DNA of 64,000 nucleotides from Streptomyces sp. MP131-18. Its GTDB lineage: Bacteria > Actinomycetota > Actinomycetes > Streptomycetales > Streptomycetaceae. The position numbers and the translations under genes are program-made. This document shows positions 34,441 through 42,791 of this stretch, piece by piece; within the stretch, counting starts at the first letter, position 1, and every line of letters starts with the position of its first letter. The DNA is taken from assembly GCF_001984575.1 (NCBI RefSeq), contig NZ_LZNS01000001.1:277307-341306 (forward strand), written 5' to 3'. Below the pieces are notes generated by a model. That model was not told the origin of the DNA. It was given only the letters and a program-made list of their open reading frames with translations, and did no database searches.

Positions 34441-36903
34441 TCAGACGCGCGGCCCGACGCCCTCCAGGGGGAAGGAGCGGTTCCACTCGCGCACCCATCG
34501 GTGGCCGAAGCCGTCCTCGTCGTTCAGCCTGCTGGTCCTGGGGTCGAACCGGCCGGTCTCCGGGTCGAACGAGACCTCGCCAGGGTCGCCGACCGAGACG
34601 CGGACCTCGTCGAAGCCCGGGTTGAACGTGGCGATCGTCAGCCCGTCGGCGTCGTCGGTGTAGGCGAAGTCACCGGTGTCGATGAGGACCGAACGAGTCA
34701 GCTCGTTGTGCGCGGGCACGTACACGGAGTCCGGGTCCTCCCATACCTCCGCGCGGGTGCATTCCTCGGTGCCGATCTCGGTACAGGGCTCGCCCGCGGA
34801 GTCCGCGGGCACGTACCAGTCCCTGATGTTGGGATACTGCCGCTCGTAGTGGCGGTACCACCGCTCCACGTTCTCGGCGGTGTTGGTGAAGCCGCTGCCG
34901 TCGCCGACCCGCAGCATGTCGTTGAAGCGCTCGATGACGACCTTGGCGTTGGGGACCGGCAGCCGCTCGCCGCCCTCGTGGTAGAGCTTGTCGTGACCGC
35001 TGAAGCGGACGCCGAGGAAGACGTTGTCCGAGGCGACGTTGCTGTGGCCCGCGTTGTAGAAGAGGCCGTGTTCGACCTCGGCGAAGTAGTTGTGGTGGAT
35101 GACCATTCCGGACATGCCGTCGTCCATGTAGATGGCCTGGTTGTTCCCGGCGACCTCGCCGAAGTAGTTGTGCGAGATCTCGTTGTTCAGGTACGTGTAG
35201 TCCCGGCCCGAGTAGATGACCCCCTGGTCCGAGGCGTTGGTGACCAGGCGCTCGAACCGGTTGTGGCTGACCACCATGTCGTTGCCCATGATCTGGACCG
35301 CCATGTGCGGCGCGTCGTGGACATGGTTGCGGCGGAAGGTGTTGCCCACCCCGTACAGGTAGCCGGCCGGGGTGTAGGTGGCCAGCTTGGAGAAGTTGTA
35401 GATCTCGTTGTGCTCGACCACGTTGTTTCCGCGTTCCAGGGTGTCCCGGTCGCCGCCCGCGACGAACACCCCGCCGCCGCCCAGGTCGTGCAGGGTGCTG
35501 TCCACGACCCGGTTGTCGTGCCCGCCGCGGCTCGTGGTGTACTCGGCGACCGCCGTGATGGCGTCGCTGGCCTCGCCGATCTGCACCGCGTCCAGGCTGA
35601 CGTTGCGGATCACCATCCGTTCGAGCGTGCAGGATTCCGCGTCCAGCAGCCGAACGCCGCTGCTCGTCGAGCCGTTGAGGGTGATGCCGTCCAGGGTCAC
35701 GCCGGTGACGCCCTCCAGCACGAAGAACGGCTGGTCGAACGCGGTGAGCGTGATGTCCTTGTCCGCGACCGTGCCGCCCGGCGGGTAGTAGTAGAGCACG
35801 TCGGCGCCGTTGTACCGGTCGATGTAGTACTCGCCCTCGGCGTCCAGTTCGCTCAGCAGGTTCTGCGCGACGAACGACGTCCACTTGTCGGTGGCCGCGT
35901 ACATGGTCGGGTAGGTGGTGCGGATGTTCCAGCCGGCCGCCTCCCCCTCGTCGTCCAGGCCCTCGGCGCCGACCGAGTAGATGCGGACCCGGTCGTTGCC
36001 GTAGTTGTTGCCGAAGTAGCCCGCCAGCCAGCCGTCGGTCTCGTGGACGCCGGTGTCGATGGGGCGCTCCGGCTGGTTCGTCACCGACTCCTCGGGCAGG
36101 TCGGCCGGCGGCGCCCAGGCGGCGTAACGGTCGGCGATCTCGGGGCTGTCCACCCGGTAGACCGGGCCGGGAAGCCTCAGCATGTCCTCGTAGGGCAGGG
36201 TGGTCCCGTCGGGCGTCTTGTCCGAGAAGTGGTCGCGGGCCCCCTGGAACGCGGCGGCCACGCCGAGGGCCGAACTGTCGAGCAGCGCGTCGCCGTTGGG
36301 GTACTGGGCGAGGGTCTGGGCGGCGTCGTCGGCCACCAGTTCCGGCGCGAACGGCCGGGCCTGCCAGTTGAATCCGTTCTTGTTGATGGAGCCGGTCGGT
36401 ATGTCCTCGGCGCCCAGGTCGTACACGTACACCTGGTCGTACACCGCGTCCTGGACGCGGGAGCGTGAGGACCACCGCGGGTCGTCGCCGGTGACTTCCG
36501 TCAGCGGCCGGAAGTTGTCGACCGGCAGGGTCCTGGCGCCCGTGAACTCCACCTCCTCGCCGCGGTAGGCGGCGTAGGTGACATGGGAATGCTCCGGTCC
36601 GGTCAGCTCGACGGTCCGGGAAGTCTCGTAGACGCCGCCGCGGAGGTAGACGGTGCCGCGGTGGCGCGCGTCGGTACGGCCGGCCAGCGCGTCCCTGGCC
36701 TCCTCCACCGTGCCGAACGGGTCGTCCAGCGTCCCGGCGGCACCGTCCCGGCCGTCGGGGGCGACGTACACGGTCGGCCCGGACGCTCCGGGCTCGCCGG
36801 GCGCCGCGGCGGCGCCCGGTGGTGCCGACGCGGCGGCGAACAGCAGGGCGGTCACGAGCACCCCGGCCGTGCGCCGGCCGCGGCTCCCCACGTGTCTTGG
36901 CAT
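34441..36903 (-). CDS. Secreted right-handed beta-helix protein, probable glycoside hydrolase
   Basis: Exported protein of 820 residues. Signal peptide: GRRTAGVLVTALLFAAASAP, cut near AAAAPGE. The start of the mature region (TVYVAPDGRDGAAGTLDDPF, GTVEEARDAL, VYLRGGVYETSRTVEL, YRGEEVEFTGARTL) is the opening of GH141-like and related beta-helix glycosidases. Parallel-helix repeats follow (GVTLDGITLNGS, NNVVEHNEIYNFS, NDMVVSHNRFERL, SGMVIHHNYFAEV, SNVASDNVFLGV). ATG 36903 has GAGAGGGG upstream and sits right before the signal peptide. GH141 contains an alpha-L-fucosidase active on rhamnogalacturonan II and xylanases; a lyase fold is also possible. It lies beside the GntR gene and is probably part of its regulon. 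Confidence 0.8.
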   Translation of the reverse strand: MPRHVGSRGRRTAGVLVTALLFAAASAPPGAAAAPGEPGASGPTVYVAPDGRDGAAGTLDDPFGTVEEARDALAGRTDARHRGTVYLRGGVYETSRTVELTGPEHSHVTYAAYRGEEVEFTGARTLPVDNFRPLTEVTGDDPRWSSRSRVQDAVYDQVYVYDLGAEDIPTGSINKNGFNWQARPFAPELVADDAAQTLAQYPNGDALLDSSALGVAAAFQGARDHFSDKTPDGTTLPYEDMLRLPGPVYRVDSPEIADRYAAWAPPADLPEESVTNQPERPIDTGVHETDGWLAGYFGNNYGNDRVRIYSVGAEGLDDEGEAAGWNIRTTYPTMYAATDKWTSFVAQNLLSELDAEGEYYIDRYNGADVLYYYPPGGTVADKDITLTAFDQPFFVLEGVTGVTLDGITLNGSTSSGVRLLDAESCTLERMVIRNVSLDAVQIGEASDAITAVAEYTTSRGGHDNRVVDSTLHDLGGGGVFVAGGDRDTLERGNNVVEHNEIYNFSKLATYTPAGYLYGVGNTFRRNHVHDAPHMAVQIMGNDMVVSHNRFERLVTNASDQGVIYSGRDYTYLNNEISHNYFGEVAGNNQAIYMDDGMSGMVIHHNYFAEVEHGLFYNAGHSNVASDNVFLGVRFSGHDKLYHEGGERLPVPNAKVVIERFNDMLRVGDGSGFTNTAENVERWYRHYERQYPNIRDWYVPADSAGEPCTEIGTEECTRAEVWEDPDSVYVPAHNELTRSVLIDTGDFAYTDDADGLTIATFNPGFDEVRVSVGDPGEVSFDPETGRFDPRTSRLNDEDGFGHRWVREWNRSFPLEGVGPRV

Positions 36904-37030
36904 GGTCCGGCCCCTCTCATCACACGTCATACATGTTCTCTTGTGGTGAGGGACCGTATCCGTGCGCATGACCGATTTCAACCGTCGTGCACGGGGCAGT
37001 TGGGCGGCGGGGTGGGCCGGGCCCGGCCCG

Positions 37031-37771
37031 TCAGGGCTCCTCGGGGCGGCGGCGTGCCCAGGAGTTGGTGATGTGCTCGCGCATGGCCTGGGCCGCGCCC
37101 TCGGCGTCGCCGGCGAGGATGCGGTCGTGCACGCGGGTGTGCGCGAGGTGCGTCAACTCCAGCTCGGCGCGGGTGGGGTTGCCGCTGTACTGCGAGGTGT
37201 GCAGGGCCCGGCCCTGGAGGCTGGAGACGATGGCGCGGCCGAAGGTGTCCCCGGAGACGCGGTGGATGTAGTCGTGGAAGGCGATGTCGGCGCTCGCGTA
37301 CGCCCCCGCGTCGTCCAGGAGCGCGGCGAGCGCGCGCAGGTGCGCGCTGAGCTGCGCCGCCTCCTCCTTCGTGATGCGACGCGCCGCCTCGGCCGCCATC
37401 GGGCACTCCAGCGTGATGCGGATCTGGATCAGGTTGTCCAGGTAGCGCAGGCGGTCGGCACGCTGGAACAGCGCGTCCAGGATCTGGGGGTCGAGCAGGC
37501 TCCAGTGACTCTGGTCGAGCACGATCGTTCCCCAGCCCTGCCGGGCGGTGACCAGACCCTTCTCGGCGAGCGCCGTGATCGCCTCACGCACCACCGTGCG
37601 GCTGACCTGGTACATCTCGCACAGCATCCCGGTGGGCGGCAGCGCCGTTCCGCTCGGGTACTCCTCCGTCACGATGGCCGTGGTGAGGCTCTGCACCACA
37701 CCGGCGGCCAGCGGCGGCCGGTGCCGAGGCGGCGGGGGCGACGACTTCGGGGCCGGGTGCCGTGAGCTCAT
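37031..37771 (-). CDS. GntR-family regulator with FCD domain
   Basis: FadR-subfamily GntR repressor, 246 residues. The winged helix is LPPTGMLCEMYQVSRTVVRE and AITALAEKGLVTARQG; the FCD effector domain has metal-type ligand positions in RITLECPMAAEAARR, ADIAFHDYIHRVSG and HTRVHDRILAGD-AEGA with AMREHI. GGAGAACC precedes ATG 37771. It lies between the beta-helix gene and the divergent 11-gene operon, so it is the obvious regulator of both. FCD regulators of this kind usually answer to sugar acids such as uronates or aldonates, in line with the dehydratase gene opposite. Confidence 0.92.
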   Translation of the reverse strand: MSSRHPAPKSSPPPPRHRPPLAAGVVQSLTTAIVTEEYPSGTALPPTGMLCEMYQVSRTVVREAITALAEKGLVTARQGWGTIVLDQSHWSLLDPQILDALFQRADRLRYLDNLIQIRITLECPMAAEAARRITKEEAAQLSAHLRALAALLDDAGAYASADIAFHDYIHRVSGDTFGRAIVSSLQGRALHTSQYSGNPTRAELELTHLAHTRVHDRILAGDAEGAAQAMREHITNSWARRRPEEP

Positions 37772-37898
37772 CGGGGTTCTCCGTTGTTTCCGGGGCCCCG
37801 CCGTGCCCCGCCGTGCGGGGCGCGGCGGCCGTCACGCAAGGGAGTTGCGGAACCTCGTACAGAAGTTGCCAGACTACCGCACCACCAACAGGTCAGTC

Positions 37899-37907
37899 GT
37901 ATGATAA
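37899..37907. promoter_or_regulatory. Candidate GntR operator in operon promoter
   Basis: GTATGATAA within CAGTCGTATGATAAGTTACG is an imperfect palindrome (GTAT/ATAA). On the other side of the GntR gene, before the beta-helix gene, the minus strand has TGTATGAC at 36927-36934. They share GTATGA. Weak, based on two sites. Confidence 0.3.
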
Positions 37908-38044
37908 GTTACGTGTCGCTTCCGCAGGGATGCCCCGTGGGACCGCGACGTTTGCCGCACGCACCGGCCGCACCGCGTGCCGCCGTCGGCCGTCACCGCC
38001 TCCCTGCCGCCCGCGGTCCGCACGGCACACAAGGAGCAGAGTCG

Positions 38045-39220
38045 ATGAAGATCACGGGCTACCGCAGCCTCAGGACCATCCACCGCTGGGGCCGGCCGGT
38101 CGGCGACGCGAACGGCTTCCTCTCCGGCGGGGTCACCGAGGTCCCCGTCGTCCTGCTGGAGACCGACGGCGGGCTCACCGGGGTCGGCCTCGGCGCCCAC
38201 GGCGACGTGGCGCGGGTCTTCCCCGCCGTCGAGGGCGCGGACCCCAGGGCCGTCACCGCCCTCTACGACCGCATGCTGGCCTACGTCTTCAAGAGCGGCC
38301 ACGGCGGCACGACGTTCGGCACCATCGGCGCCCTCGACATGGCGCTGTGGGATCTCAAGGCCAAGATGGCGGACGAGGCCCTGTGGCGCACGCTGGGCGC
38401 CCAGGACCGTTTCGTGCCCGGGTACGCCTCGGGCCTTGAGATCGCGCTCGGCGACGAGGCGCTGCTCGCCTTCTACGAGCAGTGGGCCGCCCGCGGTTTC
38501 ACCGGCGCCAAGATCAAGGGCGGCCTGGACGCGGACCGGGACATCGAACGCCTGACGTCCGTGACCGGGCTGCTGAGCCGCAACACCCGGCGCCCGGCGG
38601 TGATGCTCGACGTCAACGAGAGCTGGGGCAGGCACCAGGCGGTGCGGCTGCTCGCCCGCATCGAGGAGCGCGTCGACCTGACGTGGATCGAGGAGCCGGT
38701 GCGCCGCTGGGACGTCGCAGGGCACCGCGCCGTGGCCCGCGCGGCGCGGGCGGCCGTCGCCTCGGGTGAGAACCTGACCGGTCTTGAGCAGTTCTGGCCG
38801 CTGCTCACCGCCGACGCGGTCGGGGTCGTGCAGACCGCGAGCACGTGGGGTGTCACCCACTTCCTGCGCGTGGCCGCCCTCGCCCTCGGCCGCGACCTGC
38901 CGGTCAGCCCCGTCGGCTACAACGCCAACCCCCTCGCGCACGCCGCCGCCGCCGTGCCCAACCATCTGGTGACCGAGGTGCAGGACCTCGGCTTCCCCGT
39001 CGGCCTCACCGTCGACCAGACCATCGAGGACGGCGGTATCGTCCTCGGGGACGCGCCCGGCCTCGGGATCACCGTGGACGAGGCGGCCATCGCGGAGACG
39101 GCCGGGCTTCAGGACGCCGACTGGTCGCACCCGGCCGGGCCGCACGTGCGGCCCGGCGACGCCGGTCTCCGGCTCGTTCCGACCGCTCTCGCCCCCAGCG
39201 CGACGGGGCTCGCGACATGA
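38045..39220 (+). CDS. Enolase-superfamily (mandelate racemase/MLE-type) sugar-acid dehydratase-like protein
   Basis: Protein of 391 residues with the two-domain enolase-superfamily layout. The KxK acid/base motif is AKIKGG (Lys156, Lys158). Metal ligands are Asp189 (MLDVNESWG), Glu217 (WIEEPVRRWD) and Glu242 (ASGENLTG). The His-Asp dyad of mandelate-racemase/fuconate-dehydratase members is absent: the strand-6 QPD position reads VVQTAST and the strand-7 PH position reads VSPVGYN. ATG 38045 has AAGGAG upstream. It is first in an operon whose genes overlap by ATGA. Sugar-acid dehydration fits the context, but the one-sided active site leaves the reaction open. Confidence 0.88.
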   Translation: MKITGYRSLRTIHRWGRPVGDANGFLSGGVTEVPVVLLETDGGLTGVGLGAHGDVARVFPAVEGADPRAVTALYDRMLAYVFKSGHGGTTFGTIGALDMALWDLKAKMADEALWRTLGAQDRFVPGYASGLEIALGDEALLAFYEQWAARGFTGAKIKGGLDADRDIERLTSVTGLLSRNTRRPAVMLDVNESWGRHQAVRLLARIEERVDLTWIEEPVRRWDVAGHRAVARAARAAVASGENLTGLEQFWPLLTADAVGVVQTASTWGVTHFLRVAALALGRDLPVSPVGYNANPLAHAAAAVPNHLVTEVQDLGFPVGLTVDQTIEDGGIVLGDAPGLGITVDEAAIAETAGLQDADWSHPAGPHVRPGDAGLRLVPTALAPSATGLAT

Positions 39221-40221
39221 GCGCGCGGGCGCTGCGCGCCACCTTCGCCATGCGGCCGGTCACCCTGCCCGGCCGGCTCTTCGACGCCGGGGCCCTCGCG
39301 GAGCTGCGCGCCGCCGTCGACCTCGATCCCGCACACGTCCTCACCGAGTACGACTCCCCCGCCGCCCGCGAGGCGCTGGCCGCCACCGACGTGCTCATCG
39401 CCGGCTGGGACGCCCCCGTGCTCACCCCCGGGCACGCGCGACTCGCCCCCCGGCTGCGCGCGATCGTCTACGCCGGCGGCGTCGCCGCCGGCTGCGTGGC
39501 GGACCCGGCCGCCCTCGCCGCCCGCGGTGTCGTCGCCGCCAACGTCCGCGCGGCCAACGCGATACCCGTGGCGGAGTACACGCTCGCCATGATCCTGCTC
39601 GCCAACAAGCGCGCCTTCGAGGCCGAGCGCCTGCACCGCGAACGGCGCGGCCCGCTCGACCGGGAGCGCGAGCTGACCGACGCGGGCAACTACCGGCGCA
39701 CGGTGGGCATCGTCGGGGCCTCGTGCACCGGGCGGGCCGTGATCCGGCTGCTGCGCCCGTTCGACCTGCGCCTGATGTGCTACAGCCCCGAGCTCACCGA
39801 GCCGATGGCGGCCGGCCTCGGTGTCGAACGCGCCACGCTCGACGAGGTGATGCGCCGGGGCGACGTGGTCTCGCTGCACCAGCCGCTCACCGCCCAGACG
39901 GCCGGGCAGATCGACGCGCGGCGCCTCGCCCTGCTCCGGGACGGCGCGACGCTCGTCAACACCGCCCGCGGCGGCGTGGTGGACCACGCCGCGCTCCTCG
40001 CCGAGCTGCGAACGGGCCGCGTCAGCGCGGTGCTCGACGTCACCGACCCCGAGCCGCTGCCCGTCGACAGCGAGCTGTGGGACCTGCCCAACGTCCGGCT
40101 GACCCCGCATATCGCCGGTTCGATGGGCGGCGAGCTGCTCCGGCTCGGCGCGGCCGTGGCCGCCGAGGTCGGCCGTTTCGCGGCGGGCCGCCCCTTCGCG
40201 AACCCGGAGGAGCTGGCATGA
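39217..40221 (+). CDS. D-isomer-specific 2-hydroxyacid dehydrogenase family protein
   Basis: NAD(P)-dependent 2-hydroxyacid dehydrogenase, 334 residues. The Rossmann core is GIVGASCTGRAVIRLLRPF. The catalytic Arg is in LVNTARGGVVDHAAL, the Glu in VTDPEPLPVD and the His in LTPHIAGSMGG, with the usual spacing. ATG 39217 overlaps the dehydratase stop (ATGA), so it is translationally coupled. It would interconvert a 2-oxo acid and a 2-hydroxy acid, plausibly the 2-oxo acid made from a sugar acid by the dehydratase, or glyoxylate/hydroxypyruvate from later steps. Confidence 0.92.
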   Translation: MSARALRATFAMRPVTLPGRLFDAGALAELRAAVDLDPAHVLTEYDSPAAREALAATDVLIAGWDAPVLTPGHARLAPRLRAIVYAGGVAAGCVADPAALAARGVVAANVRAANAIPVAEYTLAMILLANKRAFEAERLHRERRGPLDRERELTDAGNYRRTVGIVGASCTGRAVIRLLRPFDLRLMCYSPELTEPMAAGLGVERATLDEVMRRGDVVSLHQPLTAQTAGQIDARRLALLRDGATLVNTARGGVVDHAALLAELRTGRVSAVLDVTDPEPLPVDSELWDLPNVRLTPHIAGSMGGELLRLGAAVAAEVGRFAAGRPFANPEELA

Positions 40222-41282
40222 ACGTCACAGGGCCCCTGCCCTCGCGGCGGCTGCGCGGCGGCCTGCGCCTGACCGAACTCGGCTTCGGTGCGGCCCAGTT
40301 GGGCAACCTGCACCGGGAGACGAGCGACGCGGACGCGGAAGGAGCGGTCGCCGCCGCGTGGGACGCCGGCATCAGGTACTTCGACACGGCCCCGCACTAC
40401 GGCCTCGGCCTGTCCGAGCGGCGCCTCGGCGCGGCGCTCGCCGGCCGCCCGCGGGCGGAGTTCATGGTCTCCACCAAGGTCGGCCGCCTGCTGGTGCCGA
40501 ACCCCGGGGCCGCGCGCCGGGCGGACGACGGCGGCTTCGCCGTGCCCGCGGACCTCCGCCGGGTCTGGGACTTCAGCCGCGACGGTGTGCTGCGTTCCCT
40601 GGAGGGCAGCCTCGAACGGCTCGGCCTCGACCGGGTGGACATCGTCTACCTGCACGACCCGGACGACCACGGCGAGCAGGCCGCGACCAGCGGCGTGGAC
40701 ACCCTGGTCGAGCTGCGCGATCAGGGGGTGGTGGGGGCGATCGGCGCCGGCATGAACCAGTCCGCCATGCTCGCCGAGCTCGTCGGGCGCTGCGACCTGG
40801 ACCTCGTCATGCTCGCCGGCCGCTACACCCTGCTCGACCAGCGGGCCCTGGACGACCTGCTGCCGCTGGCCGAGGCGCGGGGGGTCGGCGTCGTCGCCGC
40901 CGGGGTCTACAACTCCGGCCTGCTGAGCCGCGACCGGCCCGCGCCCGGCGCCACCTACGACTACCTGCCCGCCCCCGCCGCGCTCGTCGCCAGGGCCCAC
41001 ACGCTGGCCGACCGGTGCGAACGGCACGGCACCACCCTGCCCGCCGCCGCCGTCGCCTACCCGCTGCGGCACCAGGCCGTCGTCTCGGTCGTGCTCGGCG
41101 CCCGCGACGCACGGCAGAGCGCGGCCAACGCGGAACGCTACCGGTCCCGGCCGCCCGAGGAGCTGTGGGCGGACCTCGCCCGGGACGGGCTCGTGCCCGA
41201 CATCACCGGCGCCCCCGCGGAGAGGGCCACCGAGAATGGCTCCGCCAGCCGTACCCGGAATCACCAAGGACCTTCCGCATGA
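40218..41282 (+). CDS. Aldo/keto reductase, L-fucose dehydrogenase-like
   Basis: AKR protein of 354 residues. Tetrad: Asp56 and Tyr61 (FDTAPHYGLG), Lys87 (VSTKVGR) and His146 (IVYLHDPDD). DTAPHYGxGxSE together with GRLLVPNP is the signature of the D-threo-aldose/L-fucose 1-dehydrogenase and pyridoxal 4-dehydrogenase group. ATG 40218 overlaps the previous stop. A sugar 1-dehydrogenase beside a sugar-acid dehydratase fits the first step of an oxidative L-fucose, L-galactose or L-rhamnose-like route. The exact aldose is inferred, not shown. Confidence 0.9.
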   Translation: MNVTGPLPSRRLRGGLRLTELGFGAAQLGNLHRETSDADAEGAVAAAWDAGIRYFDTAPHYGLGLSERRLGAALAGRPRAEFMVSTKVGRLLVPNPGAARRADDGGFAVPADLRRVWDFSRDGVLRSLEGSLERLGLDRVDIVYLHDPDDHGEQAATSGVDTLVELRDQGVVGAIGAGMNQSAMLAELVGRCDLDLVMLAGRYTLLDQRALDDLLPLAEARGVGVVAAGVYNSGLLSRDRPAPGATYDYLPAPAALVARAHTLADRCERHGTTLPAAAVAYPLRHQAVVSVVLGARDARQSAANAERYRSRPPEELWADLARDGLVPDITGAPAERATENGSASRTRNHQGPSA

Positions 41283-42757
41283 CCGCACCCACGTACTCCG
41301 ACCACCCGAAGTCCCCCGAGGACCGGGCCGCGCCCGACACCGCCTCGCTCGCCAGGTGGCTGGCCACCTGGGTCACCGGCGACGGCGCGATCAACGGCTT
41401 CCACAACCACAGCGTGTGGGGCACCAACCCGGCCAGCTTCCTGGACTTCACCAGTGGCCACGCCGCGTTCTCCGCCCCCGCGCTCGGTGCCCTCGCCCAG
41501 GCGCTGGCCCGGCACGAGGACGAACGGGGACTGAAGCTGTGGCGCACGATGATGCGCTACCAGTCGCACGCCCTCCAGCCCGACGGCCAGTACCGGCACA
41601 TCGGCTTCCAGGTCGGCGAGTCCGCCACCTCGGGCCTCATCCACAACGCCGTCGGCAGCCTCGGCCTGCTGCTCGGCCTGCGGCACGCCGGGCACCTGCT
41701 GGGCGCCGGGGAGCACGCGGACATCCTCGCCACGGTCCGCCGCAACCTCGACGCCTGCGAGATCTACGGCGGCGGGCGCCCCGGGGAGTCGGGCACCTGC
41801 AACCAGGAGTACGCCCGGGTCTGGGTCAAGCTGCTCTACACCGAGCTGTCCGGCGACGCCGCGTTCGCCAAGCAGATTCCCGAGGACCTCGACAGCCTCA
41901 TCGACCTCTTCCACCACCGCGGTGTCCCCGACGCGGACTGCACCGGTGCCTTCCGCACCACCGCGGACCGCCGCACCGGCGGCATCCTGGAACCGGCCGA
42001 GTACTACGGCCTGATGACGGCGCCCCTCGTGCTCGCGCACCGCGTCTACGGCGAGGAGCGCTACCTCACGGAGGCGCGCCGGCTCTGCCGCCACGTCGCC
42101 AGGTCGGCCTGGCGGGACGCCGAGGACCACACCCGCTACCACAGGTACTGGTACGTGACGGGCGACCGGGCCCACCGCACCGACACCCCCATGCTGATCG
42201 CCGGCATGGGGCTGACGCTCCACGGCGTCGAGGAGGTGCTGAGGGAGGGCGACGACCCGGAGCTGGCCGACTTCGCCGCCCGCTGCCTGCGCACCTACGC
42301 CAGGTACCAGACACCCGCCGGCTACTTCGCCTCCGCGACCGGCTGGCACAACGAGGCCGACATCGCGCCGAGCACCGCCTGGCACGCGCACGACCTGATG
42401 TTCCTCGTGGACAGGCTCGGCACGGAACCCGGCTTCTGGGACGGTGTGTTCACCGCCTACGACCGGCAGTCCGTGCTGCTGAGCGACCGGGCCGTGTGGG
42501 CCGAGGACGGGGTCCACTGGTGCGTGCGCAGCCCGCTGACCGCGGGGGACCTGCACCTCTACGGGCGCAAGGACCGGGCCACCTTCGCCCGCGAGTTCTT
42601 CGCCTGGACCGACCGCGAGGAGCTGCCCGAGGACCTCAGGTACCCGGCGGCGCCGACGTTCTTCGTCGCCAACGACGGCGTCTACCGCGTGGACCGCGGC
42701 GAGCGCCCGACCGATGTCTCGGTCCTCGGCCCCCTGCCCTACCGGGGCACCATCTGA
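41279..42757 (+). CDS. Six-hairpin-glycosidase-like protein, function unknown
   Basis: Cytoplasmic protein of 492 residues, no signal peptide. It looks all-helical with repeated pairs such as AFSAPALGALAQALARHEDE, SGLIHNAVGSLGLLLGLRHA and EARRLCRHVARSAW, which suggests an (alpha/alpha)6 barrel like glycosidase and unsaturated-uronyl hydrolase families. Possible acidic active-site residues lie in GTCNQEYARVWV and LEPAEYYGL. ATG 41279 overlaps the previous stop. Placed just before the importer genes, it may cleave or remodel an imported oligosaccharide or uronide. I cannot assign a GH family by eye. Confidence 0.68.
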   Translation: MTAPTYSDHPKSPEDRAAPDTASLARWLATWVTGDGAINGFHNHSVWGTNPASFLDFTSGHAAFSAPALGALAQALARHEDERGLKLWRTMMRYQSHALQPDGQYRHIGFQVGESATSGLIHNAVGSLGLLLGLRHAGHLLGAGEHADILATVRRNLDACEIYGGGRPGESGTCNQEYARVWVKLLYTELSGDAAFAKQIPEDLDSLIDLFHHRGVPDADCTGAFRTTADRRTGGILEPAEYYGLMTAPLVLAHRVYGEERYLTEARRLCRHVARSAWRDAEDHTRYHRYWYVTGDRAHRTDTPMLIAGMGLTLHGVEEVLREGDDPELADFAARCLRTYARYQTPAGYFASATGWHNEADIAPSTAWHAHDLMFLVDRLGTEPGFWDGVFTAYDRQSVLLSDRAVWAEDGVHWCVRSPLTAGDLHLYGRKDRATFAREFFAWTDREELPEDLRYPAAPTFFVANDGVYRVDRGERPTDVSVLGPLPYRGTI

Positions 42758-42791
42758 CCCTCTACTTCCCTCTGTGTACTAGGAGACAACG

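Noticed and set aside
34501-36468. A 655-codon open frame on the plus strand, opposite the beta-helix gene
   Set aside because: It is Val/Gly/Arg-rich with no family motifs and mirrors the codon pattern of the real gene on the minus strand, whose signal peptide and beta-helix repeats are clear.
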